Positions 53,069 through 63,918 of a stretch of 64,000 bases of DNA are shown one piece after another. A program made the translations under genes and the position numbers. Numbering within the stretch: position 1 is the stretch's first letter; each line of letters begins with the position of its first letter. The notes beneath the pieces are model-generated. The model was not told the origin of the DNA, did not search any database, and saw only the letters and a list, made by a program, of their open reading frames with translations. This stretch comes from Natronobacillus azotifigens (GTDB lineage Bacteria > Bacillota > Bacilli > Bacillales > Amphibacillaceae): positions 1-64,000 of the forward strand of contig NZ_JAPRAT010000022.1 of the NCBI RefSeq assembly GCF_026805325.1, read 5' to 3'.

Positions 53069-53193
53069 GTGAAACTTCAATCAGTGGGTGTTTTTTTAGG
53101 TATTCCCCACTGATTGTTAATTGAACCATGCGGGTTGCTAGCGTCCATTACTCCCGTTGGTTTGAGCAGGAGTTACGGTTGCTCCGGGATAAA
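53064..53193 (+). repeat. Two-hairpin element in tandem with copy K (copy L)
   Basis: Starts at the shared ATAAA, GTGAAACTTCAATCAGTGGG, keeps hairpin one, and has a shortened second hairpin (TTACTCCCGTTGGTTTGAGC then AGGAGTTACGG). Ends ATAAA at 53189-53193. Confidence 0.85.
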
Positions 53194-53197
53194 TACG

Positions 53198-53234
53198 TAA
53201 AAGAGTTCACTTCTTAGGAAGAGAACTCTTTTTT
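53198..53234. terminator. Terminator between repeat L and the aldo/keto reductase gene
   Basis: AAAAGAGTTC and GAACTCTTTTTT form a hairpin that can serve either strand. Confidence 0.8.
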
Positions 53235-53246
53235 CTGCGTGAAAGT

Positions 53247-54230
53247 TTAATACCTACCTCTAATATGCTCATGAACTTCATTCTTATAAAATACTCGAAT
53301 TTTTTCTAACTCATCTTGAGTAAAATGAGGAACTTCTACTGCTTGAAGGTTATCCTCGACTTGACGAACGTTTTTAAATCCAGGAATAACAGTGGAGACT
53401 CCTTCTTGTTGCATGATCCATTTCAAAGCTGCTCTCGTTCGATTACCTCGATCTTCTGCCACCCAACTTAACTGATTACTCAAGGCTACACCTTTTTCAA
53501 AAGGTAAACCACCAAACGTTTCTCCAACATTAAATGCCTCACCATCTTTATTGAACTGTCGATGGTCATCTGTTTCAAATTGGTGATCCGTTGTGAACTT
53601 ACCTGTTAAAAGGCCACTTGCCAGAGGGACACGCGCAATAATTCCCACCCCTTTTTGCTTCGCAGTAGGAAATAACTCTTCAAGTGGTTTCTGACGTAGC
53701 ATGTTAAAAATAACTTGTAAGGAACTCACATTTTCTTTTTCTAAACAAAACAACCCTTCTTCTACTGTTTCAACACTTACACCATAATAGCGAATCTTTC
53801 CTTGTTGTTTTAATTTATCTAGCACTTCAAATACACGACCATCTTTCAAAATTTCAAATGGTGGACAATGAATCTGATAGAGATCCAATTGATCTCGTTG
53901 CAACCTTTTCAACGAGTTTTCTAGATAGGCAGTTACCGACTCCTCAGAATAGGTAGCTGGATCATGAATATCTCCTGCGCGGCAAAATTTTGAGGCAATG
54001 TGGATCTCTGATTCTTTACCTTTTGTTGCTTTTGCCAACAATTCTTCACTATGCCCATCTCCATAAACATCCGCCGTATCAAAAAAATTCACCCCGGCAT
54101 CCATTGCTCTCTCCAGTGCCTTTAGGGCTTCTTCATCACTTGTGTTTCCCCATGAGCCACCAATTGCCCATGTGCCAAAACTTAATTCACTTACTTTTAA
54201 ATCGGTTTTCCCTAGTTGATTATACTTCAT
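53247..54230 (-). CDS. Aldo/keto reductase
   Basis: NADPH-dependent oxidoreductase, (beta/alpha)8 barrel, 327 residues. The catalytic tetrad is visible: Asp and Tyr in NFFDTADVYG, Lys in EIHIASKFCRAGDI region, His in LDLYQIHCPP. The coenzyme site is in GVSTVIPGFKNVRQVEDNL. ATG 54230 with GGGAGTGATGAG upstream gives the classic start MKYNQLGKTDLKVSELSFGT; the frame extending to 54308 lacks a ribosome site. Substrate unknown. Confidence 0.92.
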   Translation of the reverse strand: MKYNQLGKTDLKVSELSFGTWAIGGSWGNTSDEEALKALERAMDAGVNFFDTADVYGDGHSEELLAKATKGKESEIHIASKFCRAGDIHDPATYSEESVTAYLENSLKRLQRDQLDLYQIHCPPFEILKDGRVFEVLDKLKQQGKIRYYGVSVETVEEGLFCLEKENVSSLQVIFNMLRQKPLEELFPTAKQKGVGIIARVPLASGLLTGKFTTDHQFETDDHRQFNKDGEAFNVGETFGGLPFEKGVALSNQLSWVAEDRGNRTRAALKWIMQQEGVSTVIPGFKNVRQVEDNLQAVEVPHFTQDELEKIRVFYKNEVHEHIRGRY

Positions 54231-54374
54231 CTCATCACTCCCATTTTTCATTATTGAAAAATTCTTGTTCACGCTTTCAACTTTAGTATATTCAATAAAA
54301 AACTTCAATTAGTATGATTATTTTAACCAAACCAATTTTACCTTTACAAGCAAATTAGCTGTTACGATTATCCA

Positions 54375-55052
54375 TCACAAGAAAAGAGGAATAAATACCC
54401 TTCCTAAAATAATGGTAATTACACCAGCTAAAACCATCGCTAAAGTAGAGAATGTGGTGGCTTCTTCACCATATTGAAGAGCTTTATTCGTCCCAACAGC
54501 ATGGGCACTCATACCAAGTGCTAGACCTTTTGCCATCTGAGACTTAATCGCAAAAAGTTTAAACACACTAGGAGCAATCAACGAACCGCAAATGCCAGTA
54601 ATAATGACAAATACAATCGTTAGTGCCGGTACTCCACCTGTATCTTCAGAAACCTCCATAGCGAGTGGTGTTGTGATAGAGCGTGGTAACATACTAATTA
54701 AAAAATGCTCTTCTAATTGAAATACAAGGGCTAATCCATAAGAACTAACAATCGCAACAATCGAACCTATCAATACGGTGATTACTATTTTTCCAACATA
54801 TTTTTTCAAAATGGACAAATGCTTATACACTGGTACTGCAAAAGCAATTACCGCAGGTCCTAGTAAGTGCGTTAATAAAGTAGCCCCTGCTAAATAATCA
54901 TCTGCTGGAATGTTCAACAAGGTGATTGTTAAAATAATCAACGCCGGTGTAAACAAAAGCGGATGAAATAATGGAAAAGAAACTTTCGTCGTGATGAATT
55001 TGGCTAAACGGTATAATCCATACGTTAAAATTGTTACGAAAAAGATATTCAT
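54375..55052 (-). CDS. lrgB: LrgB/CidB family membrane protein
   Basis: A 225-residue membrane protein with about seven helices. LLGPAVIAFAVPVYKH, MLPRSITTPLAMEVSEDTGG and GMSAHAVGTNKALQYGEEA are the family motifs. Works with LrgA/CidA; historically linked to holin-like control of murein hydrolases, and in Bacillus to pyruvate uptake (PftAB). Starts within a 4-bp overlap of lrgA. Confidence 0.9.
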   Translation of the reverse strand: MNIFFVTILTYGLYRLAKFITTKVSFPLFHPLLFTPALIILTITLLNIPADDYLAGATLLTHLLGPAVIAFAVPVYKHLSILKKYVGKIVITVLIGSIVAIVSSYGLALVFQLEEHFLISMLPRSITTPLAMEVSEDTGGVPALTIVFVIITGICGSLIAPSVFKLFAIKSQMAKGLALGMSAHAVGTNKALQYGEEATTFSTLAMVLAGVITIILGRVFIPLFL

Positions 55053-55408
55053 ACAGGATCCGCTCCTTTGAATCGCTCCACAATCCAGGCAGTTGATCCC
55101 ATCACGATAAAAGTCCCAAGACCAATAACCAAGATCGCATTAATTCCTTGCCAACTAGCAATTTCCTCGTAGTTCACAATTCCCACAGCTGATGGGATAA
55201 AGAACAATAATAACTCGGCCATCAGCCAGTTCGCTCCTTTTTCCACCCATTCTAATTTGACCACTCCAAAGCATAACGCGAAAAATAATAAAAAAAGACC
55301 GATAATAGTCGTAGGTAATGGAATTGAAAAGATGTACCTCAACCCCATGGCTAGAAATAAAAAAACATGAATAAAAACTACTTGTAAAAAAACAGTAAAA
55401 ATTTTCAT
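55049..55408 (-). CDS. lrgA: LrgA/CidA family membrane protein
   Basis: A 119-residue protein with four helices; SIPLPTTIIGLFLLFFAL and WLMAELLLFFIPSAVGIVNY are the conserved segments. First gene of the pair; TTGGAGTG precedes the ATG. lrgAB and cidAB cannot be separated from sequence alone, and no LytTR or LysR regulator adjoins. Confidence 0.88.
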   Translation of the reverse strand: MKIFTVFLQVVFIHVFLFLAMGLRYIFSIPLPTTIIGLFLLFFALCFGVVKLEWVEKGANWLMAELLLFFIPSAVGIVNYEEIASWQGINAILVIGLGTFIVMGSTAWIVERFKGADPV

Positions 55409-55747
55409 CGGTTACACTCCAACTTTGCTTATCGTTAATATGTTCAATAAGAGTTAAGTAATTCAAAGCATAGTGAAGATTCAATCATTGGGACGGTTTG
55501 ATACCTGTTATATTAGTTAGATATTAACTAGGAATACACTGCCACTAAAAAGTCCAATTGTTGAAATACAATCTTTACGTAAGATAGCGGAAAAAACTTG
55601 TTCAGAGGAGTTCTAATATACTAGTCGACTGAAAAATTCACTAAACCTTTTACACAACTTCTTTATACATTGTCACTTGTTGGTATTATATCAATACATC
55701 AGAAAAATTAAAAATTAAAATCGAACGGAAAGATGGTTATTTACAAA
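55409..55747. other. Intergenic stretch with no gene seen
   Basis: AT-rich DNA between lrgA and the terminator of the microprotein genes; promoter for lrgAB presumably within 55430-55500 but no clear elements were found. Confidence 0.4.
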
Positions 55748-55784
55748 AAAAAGCCGTTATCCTTTAGATAGACAACGACTTTTG
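55748..55784 (-). terminator. Terminator downstream of the microprotein genes
   Basis: On the minus strand AAAGTCGTT and AACGGCTTT pair (one G-T) and run into TTTTTT. It is the first terminator after the microprotein gene at 56002, beyond repeat copy M. Confidence 0.7.
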
Positions 55785-55789
55785 TTATA

Positions 55790-55930
55790 CGGTGGAGATT
55801 TTTCCACTAATTGTTAGACTTAAAGGAAAGGCGCTTGAAACCTTCGAAGTGTTAGGACCCGTTACGTCCGATTACACAACTTTTTTGTTGTTTTAAAGTG
55901 GGAGTATTACGGACGGTTGCTCCGAAAAAA
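55790..55930 (+). repeat. Decayed two-hairpin element (copy M)
   Basis: TTTCCACTAATTGTTAGACT, CTTCGAAGTGTTAGGACCCG, GTTGTTTTAAAGTGGGAG and ATTACGGACGGTTGCTCCG keep the order of the element. The borders are lost. Confidence 0.75.
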
Positions 55931-56001
55931 ATAATAAAACATTATATCACTTAATTATAAGCCTTTATAACCAAGGGATATAATGCTATTTAAAAGTATT
56001 A

Positions 56002-56112
56002 CTAACGATGGTTTGGACGGTGATTGCACCGAACACAGACTTGATCACTGATTGTATACTTATGCACGCCTCTAATTCTACATTTAATAATCTTTTTGAA
56101 AAATTCTTTCAT
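56002..56112 (-). CDS. 36-residue zinc-ribbon microprotein under c-di-GMP riboswitch
   Basis: A 36-codon frame begins nine bases after GGGAGG, 38 bases downstream of a c-di-GMP-I aptamer. The peptide starts MKEFFKKIIKCRIRGVHKY and ends in CVRCNHRPNHR. Cys11, His17, Cys26 and Cys29 (C-x5-H-x8-C-x2-C) could bind one zinc; the C-R-x-x-G-x-H-K-Y...C-x-R-C pattern recalls DUF1660-type prophage mini-ribbons. It is a close paralogue of the protein at 56526, with changes that are mostly conservative (K/R, V/I, T/S, D/E), a sign of selection on protein. Function unknown. Confidence 0.8.
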   Translation of the reverse strand: MKEFFKKIIKCRIRGVHKYTISDQVCVRCNHRPNHR

Positions 56113-56150
56113 CACTAAGTAGCCTCCCAAAAATAGTTTCTAAATTATAT

Positions 56151-56230
56151 TTTCGGTAACTGGGCTACCTTAGCTATTTGAGCTTTAGGTCCTAGCTTTG
56201 CGTCCTTACCTTTCGATAAGTTTGCCTTTT
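56151..56230 (-). promoter_or_regulatory. Class I c-di-GMP riboswitch for the 36-residue microprotein
   Basis: Minus-strand order: GGCAAACTTATCGAAAGGTA, GGACGCAAAGCTAG, GACCTAAAGCTC, AAGGTAGCCCAGTTACCGAA. These are the GEMM-I signatures (GAAA loop, GACGCAAAG, CCTAA). No terminator lies between aptamer and start. AGGTAGCC of the aptamer can pair with GGCTACTT beside the Shine-Dalgarno (8 pairs, one G-T), which suggests translational control. Confidence 0.9.
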
Positions 56231-56525
56231 TCAAAACATTTTATCTTTATTATAATTTATAGTCTTTTCTACCTATTTGCAATACTTTCGACAAATACGC
56301 TTATATTTTTTAAAACAAGCATATCTTACAAGAAACCTAGTTAATATCTAAAAACCGATTCAACTAAAGCTTCTCTACTAATTCTTTTGTTTCAGGTAAT
56401 TTAGATCTATTTCAATTAACCCCATCTATTGATAGTAAAAATCATCATCAATGTAACCGTTATTGCATGGAAGGATGATGAAAGAACGGTTGTTTTTAGC
56501 CAAAGGAACTTTATTTAATGAGGCG

Positions 56526-56672
56526 TTATTTTTTTTTCAACGGCTTAGTTTCTTGGTACTGTCTATCTCGGTGGGGATTGTAATTACATCGAACACAAAC
56601 ATGTTCACTGACACTATACTTATGTATTCCTCGAATTCGGCATTTAATAATCCGTTTAAAGAATTCTCGCAT
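56526..56672 (-). CDS. 48-residue zinc-ribbon microprotein under c-di-GMP riboswitch
   Basis: A 48-codon frame after AGGGAGG. It begins MREFFKRIIKCRIRGIHKY, then SVSEHVCVRCNYNPHRDR and a basic tail of 14 residues. The four likely zinc ligands (Cys11, His17, Cys26, Cys29) and spacing equal those of the paralogue at 56002. Basic N- and C-termini would suit binding to nucleic acid, membrane or an acidic partner (speculative). It has its own promoter and aptamer, so it is an independent transcription unit, about 415 bp upstream of its paralogue on the same strand. Confidence 0.8.
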   Translation of the reverse strand: MREFFKRIIKCRIRGIHKYSVSEHVCVRCNYNPHRDRQYQETKPLKKK

Positions 56673-56707
56673 CGCTAAATTACCTCCCTAAAATGGTTTA
56701 CTATTAT

Positions 56708-56786
56708 TTTTGGTAACTTGGCTGCCATAGCTTTTCAGCGTTAGGTCCTAGCTTTGCGTCCTTACCTTTCGATAAGTTTGCCTTTA
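56708..56786 (-). promoter_or_regulatory. Class I c-di-GMP riboswitch for the 48-residue microprotein
   Basis: Minus strand: GGCAAACTTATCGAAAGGTA, GGACGCAAAGCTAG, GACCTAACGCTG, GGCAGCCAAGTTACCAAA. AAGTTACC can pair with GGTAATTT beside the ribosome site over 8 bases (one G-T), and there is no terminator, so ligand-dependent release of the ribosome site is plausible. Confidence 0.9.
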
Positions 56787-56808
56787 TCTAATTTGTACTA
56801 TAACAATT

Positions 56809-56847
56809 ATTATAGTTATTATGACCCAGTAAACAATACCTTCGACA
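56809..56847 (-). promoter_or_regulatory. Sigma-A promoter and Spo0A-like box for the 48-residue microprotein
   Basis: On the minus strand TTGTTT, 16 bp, TATAAT, about 20 bp before the aptamer. The Spo0A-like TGTCGAA (56841-56847) is four bases upstream of the -35. The paralogue has the same arrangement: TTTGTCGAAAGTATTGCAAA with the box at 56287-56293 and a weaker TATAAA/TATAAT. 56848-57139 has no other gene seen. Confidence 0.6.
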
Positions 56848-57139
56848 AACGTTCTAAAATACTTACGTTATCTTGCACGAAAAATTAAAACCGACATATT
56901 TTGTGAAAAATATCCTTTATATGAAGACATACAAGCAAAAGAAGTTTAAGAGGTTTTAAAGAAAGGAATAGGATTATTATTGAAAATCAATCGCTAATGA
57001 TTTCCAAATTACTATCCCACCTTGTGTACTTGAGCAGATCCGTTATTATTAATTAGTTTCAGTCTTAGAAATGGTGATTCTAGATTATTTGTTAGTATTT
57101 TTAATATTCATTCAAATATTATCTTAAGGAGCTGTTCCT

Positions 57140-57811
57140 ATGCATTACTTTTTTTTGGAAGAAACAATATATAACGTAGCAATAATTATTGTGTTTATAC
57201 TTTTAGTTGGGTTAAATAGTCTTTTTCTTACTCGAGTGAAAAACGTAAAAGTAAAAGCTTTACAAACCTCTAAAAGCAGATTTATCCCGGAGCAACCGTC
57301 CGTAAGACTCCCACTTCAAAACAACGAGAATATCAAGTTGTTTAAGTGGGAGTAACGGACGCTAGCACCCCGAATGGTTCAACTAACAATCAGTGGGGGA
57401 ATACCTAAAAACCCCCACTGATTGAAGTTTCACTTTATTTCAATAGGTATCACAGTGATAGTTATTGGAATAATGATTTGGCTATCCATGAACTATGAAA
57501 TTATAGGATCTATCATCATTATAGGCGTTTTAATTATAGCTACTCGATTGATATCACCTTTAGCTGTTGGTTTAACGGATTCTGGAATCCAATATGAGTT
57601 AATTGGTACATCTGGAGGATCCGGTTTATTTTCAAATTTAACAAGAATGGTTCAATTTGTTCCTTACAAGAATATAAAGAAAATTAATTTAGAAGAAAAA
57701 GACATTCTCAAACTAAAATTCACTCACTCTGTTCATTCTATAACCATTGAGTTTTCAAGCGAGGTGAAAGATGAGGTTAAATCTATACTCAAAAAAAATA
57801 ATGTTTTGTAG
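57140..57811 (+). pseudogene. Small PH-like membrane protein gene split by repeat copy N
   Basis: The first part (57140-57280, AAGGAG before ATG) codes for a helix-bearing start, MHYFFLEETIYNVAIIIVF. Then repeat copy N intervenes and brings a stop at 57353. After it the frame resumes with two helices (GITVIVIGIMIWLSM, IIIIGVLIIATRL) and a soluble PH-like end (DSGIQYELIG, VPYKNIKKINL) to 57811. Removing 57281-57433, leaving one TTTAT, joins the parts in frame as KSRF-ISIG. The downstream part could still be made from a TTG at 57422 inside the repeat. No named family recognised. Confidence 0.75.
57281..57438 (-). repeat. Two-hairpin element, full length, reverse orientation (copy N)
   Basis: Flanked by TTTAT at 57281-57285 and 57434-57438. 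Both hairpins are near perfect: CGTCCGTAAGACTCCCACTT with AAGTGGGAGTAACGGACG, and TCAGTGGGGG with CCCCCACTGA. It is the only good copy on the minus strand and the only one inside a gene. Confidence 0.93.
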
Positions 57812-57843
57812 ATATTTTTTTAATAAAGTATTTCTACAATAGA

Positions 57844-57911
57844 AAACACCACTTACTGGCTTTAGCATGCTCCTTATCGAAAAGAATGCAAAGCGATTCG
57901 CAGTGGTGTTT
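57844..57911 (-). terminator. Long stem between converging genes
   Basis: AACACCACT and AGTGGTGTT form the base, with a smaller inner stem GCTTT/AAAGC. Probably a terminator for either neighbour. Confidence 0.5.
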
Positions 57912-57919
57912 CGTATATT

Positions 57920-58870
57920 TTATCGAATGGAAAAAGACCCTTCGCTAAGTAGTTCTCCTCCCCTATATGCCCGAACTATATAATTCCCTCGATCTATTGT
58001 AGAATAATAGAGTGGGTCATAGAACTCATTGTAAAATCCATTCCAAGTTGGATCAACATATTCTTCATACTGAGCTAACACTTCTTCATAATTTCCATAA
58101 TCTCTTAAAACAACAATCTCAACCGTAGACCTTCCAATTGATTCTCCAAAATCAACTTCATAGTAAATTGCTTGGTCTTGGTGAAAACTATCTTGGATTC
58201 CATTAACACCAAACATCCCTTCACTTGTTCCAAAAACAATGACATTGGTTCCAAATGCATTGAAAATAAGGAGAAAAGAAATAAAATAAGCAATTAATCC
58301 ACCTACTGCAACAAAAACACCCTTACTACTTGTTCCCCCTACATACTTTAATTCACTGCCGTCTGCATAAGTGAATTTATTCTTTTCCACTTGTTTTTTT
58401 GCATGTCGATAGTACAATGCATTACCAAACATCCCGACTAGCAGATACAATACAAACGATACTATGTAATTAATCGAACTAACTTCGTGTGTATTTCCTA
58501 TCAATACATCAAACAAATCTAGTAGCAAAAACAAACCAAACCAGATGAAAATATGTCGGTACATCTTTCGATAGCCGAGCCAAAACGGACCAAGAAAAAA
58601 AGCAGCCCAATTCCAGCTGACCGAAGAAGATGGATCATTCACACCAGCCCATTTCCTTTGATAGTACTCTTTGTTTTTCCCTACAAAATTTGCAAAGTGT
58701 TCTTCCTCTGCCGGCTCACTTTGTTCTGTCTCTAACAGTTCATTTTGGTGATCTAGCTTATCAATCGTTTTTTCTTCCTGGATGCTATGTTGGGCCTGTA
58801 TCTCTGTCCCACAAGCATGACAGAATTTTGATTCAACATTTACTTTCTCTCCACAATTTACACAATACAT
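57920..58870 (-). CDS. Zinc-ribbon membrane protein with DUF2628-like core
   Basis: A 316-residue protein. N-terminal double-CxxC zinc ribbon (MYCVNCGEKVNVESKFCHAC), a charged linker, the segment VSWNWAAFFLGPFWLGYRKM typical of DUF2628, about four membrane helices (about 95-135, 150-165, 200-222) and an extracellular C-terminal domain of about 95 residues. GAAAGAG seven bases upstream supports ATG 58870; the frame twelve codons longer has no ribosome site. Role unknown; proteins of this design are often membrane stress sensors. Confidence 0.8.
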   Translation of the reverse strand: MYCVNCGEKVNVESKFCHACGTEIQAQHSIQEEKTIDKLDHQNELLETEQSEPAEEEHFANFVGKNKEYYQRKWAGVNDPSSSVSWNWAAFFLGPFWLGYRKMYRHIFIWFGLFLLLDLFDVLIGNTHEVSSINYIVSFVLYLLVGMFGNALYYRHAKKQVEKNKFTYADGSELKYVGGTSSKGVFVAVGGLIAYFISFLLIFNAFGTNVIVFGTSEGMFGVNGIQDSFHQDQAIYYEVDFGESIGRSTVEIVVLRDYGNYEEVLAQYEEYVDPTWNGFYNEFYDPLYYSTIDRGNYIVRAYRGGELLSEGSFSIR

Positions 58871-59020
58871 TCCATCACTCTTTCTAATCTTTTTATCTAC
58901 TGTCATTTAATCATATAAGAAATCTAAGGGTCTGGGTAGATTTATTGTTTTCCTATACTTTTAAACATCTTCATTTAGATTTTTGAAAGTAATGAGGAAT
59001 ATCTTGATATATAAACACAA

Positions 59021-59036
59021 ATGTAAACGCTTTATA
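59021..59036 (+). promoter_or_regulatory. cre-like site upstream of the GH53 gene
   Basis: ATGTAAACGCTTTATA fits the CcpA consensus with one mismatch (A for C at position 14), about 170 bp before the start. The remainder of 58871-59192 is AT-rich promoter DNA. Confidence 0.5.
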
Positions 59037-59096
59037 ATTATAGTTGTACTTAATTAAATTAATTTATATATAGGGAGGGAAAATTATTCTTTCTAA

Positions 59097-62636
<3,540 letters not shown>

Positions 62637-62672
62637 CATTTATTTTTTAAAAAACGTAAAAGATTGTAAACG

Positions 62673-62714
62673 AAACCCTTTTGTTGAATACCTTGTTCAG
62701 CGAAAGGGTTTTTA
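62673..62714 (+). terminator. Terminator of the galactanase gene
   Basis: AAACCCTTT and AAAGGGTTT stem followed by TTTAT. Confidence 0.82.
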
Positions 62715-62775
62715 TATTGACCAATTTCAATCATAATCAATAATTGGTTAGAGTCTTCCCGTCTGCAAACACACG

Positions 62776-63261
62776 TTACCTTAGGTAGACATTTGGAAAT
62801 CTTATGGATGGTTGCATCGGGAGAAACACCCATAGATTTCTCAATTTTTCTTGAATAGGTTCTTCAACGGTTACGAATGTTCGCTCATTATAATAAAGCA
62901 ATCCTAAGAAAAGAGGAATAGTAACAAAGCTATATAAGACAAGCAATTTTATTATGGTATGGTGTCTGTTTTTCACTAGATAAGAAGAAAACAGTAAAAT
63001 TGCTATTCCTACTGAGACACCAAGCATATTCGCTACTGCATCCAAAAATTCAGCACTACGATTAGACAGGTTATACTGTCGAAATTCATCCAATGTACCA
63101 ATAGTCACCAATATAAACCAGAGATAACTCAACCTTTGATTCAATCTACAACGATTGGATAAACACACAATGAACATACCTAAAAATAAAGTTAGTACTA
63201 GAAAACTGAAAAAATGCATCAATTTATCTATTCCAAAAATAATCTCGTAATCTAAATTCAT
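62776..63261 (-). CDS. VanZ-like family membrane protein
   Basis: A 161-residue protein with about four helices; DKLMHFFSFLVLTLFLGM, GTLDEFRQYNLSNRSAEFLD and AVANMLGVSVGIAIL are the VanZ-like core. VanZ itself confers low teicoplanin resistance, but most family members have no known role. GGAGGG precedes the ATG. It converges on the galactanase gene. Confidence 0.88.
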   Translation of the reverse strand: MNLDYEIIFGIDKLMHFFSFLVLTLFLGMFIVCLSNRCRLNQRLSYLWFILVTIGTLDEFRQYNLSNRSAEFLDAVANMLGVSVGIAILLFSSYLVKNRHHTIIKLLVLYSFVTIPLFLGLLYYNERTFVTVEEPIQEKLRNLWVFLPMQPSIRFPNVYLR

Positions 63262-63394
63262 CTTCCATCCCTCCTGTTCAAAGTTTTGCCACGATTGTTA
63301 ATCGTTAGACCTTGAAAAATGAGATGAAATGGATCATTGATTGGTTTCCTGTGTTCTCCAATGATCATTATTTCGAAAGCAGCTATTGGGTTAC

Positions 63395-63475
63395 TAGTGT
63401 CTATTAGTCGCATTTAAGCACCGTTAAATTTCTTTGCTGTATCGAAGAGATAGTCTTATGAACGTAAAGTTGCTG
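63395..63475 (+). repeat. Decayed two-hairpin element (copy P)
   Basis: GGTTACTAGTGTCTATTAG, AGTCTTATGAACGTAAAG and TTGCTGAGG echo the right half of the element; confidence is limited by heavy decay. Confidence 0.4.
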
Positions 63476-63525
63476 AGGCATCAAGGTTTAATTCTGCAGA
63501 GAGTCTTAAAGAATTGAGGCTACGA

Positions 63526-63697
63526 TATAGGGAAACTTCAATCAGTGGGTTTTTAAGATATTCCCCACTGATTGTTAGCCCTAAAGGATGACCCCATGGA
63601 CAATTCGGGATGCTAGCGTCCGTTACTCCCGCTTAAACAACTTGATATTCTCGTTGTTTTGAAGTGGGAATCTTACGGACGGTTGCTCCGGGATAAA
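63526..63697 (+). repeat. Two-hairpin element, full length (copy O)
   Basis: GGAAACTTCAATCAGTGGG, TTCCCCACTGATTGTTAGCC, GCTAGCGTCCGTTACTCCCG and TCTTACGGACGGTTGCTCCG, ending ATAAA at 63693. The left ATAAA is altered to ATAGG. Confidence 0.9.
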
Positions 63698-63710
63698 AGT
63701 GCAAAAATAA

Positions 63711-63744
63711 AATCCCAGCTACCATTCTTTAGTTGGCTGGGATT
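63711..63744 (-). terminator. Terminator of the 48-residue gene
   Basis: On the minus strand AATCCCAGC and GCTGGGATT form a 9-bp stem followed by TTTATTTTT. Confidence 0.85.
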
Positions 63745-63771
63745 ATTAGTGTGCCACAAACAAATCAGTAG

Positions 63772-63918
63772 CTATTTTGCAATCAAGTGCTCATTCTTCT
63801 TTGTTATTTTAGGTAATTCTCCTTTTAAAAAAGTTAAAATTTCCGTTAAACTAGCTCCTGAATTACCTTTTTGATGTGCATCGATTAATATTTTTTTCAA
63901 TTGATCTGAATCCGTCAT
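63772..63918 (-). CDS. Small 48-residue helical protein
   Basis: An ATG after AGAAGGAGACAGG opens a 48-codon frame with a terminator 28 bases beyond the stop. The peptide begins MTDSDQLKKILIDAHQKG, then NSGASLTEILTFLKGELPK and a Lys-rich end. It looks like two short amphipathic helices; no family recognised. The ribosome site, terminator and charge pattern support a real gene. Confidence 0.65.
   Translation of the reverse strand: MTDSDQLKKILIDAHQKGNSGASLTEILTFLKGELPKITKKNEHLIAK

Noticed and set aside
56463-56678. Plus-strand frame of 71 codons over the microprotein locus
   Set aside because: It lies antisense to the 48-residue gene and has no ribosome site; the minus strand has the riboswitch, ribosome site and conserved peptide.
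63659-63874. 71-codon plus-strand frame at the right end
   Set aside because: It starts inside repeat copy O and runs antisense to the 48-residue gene.
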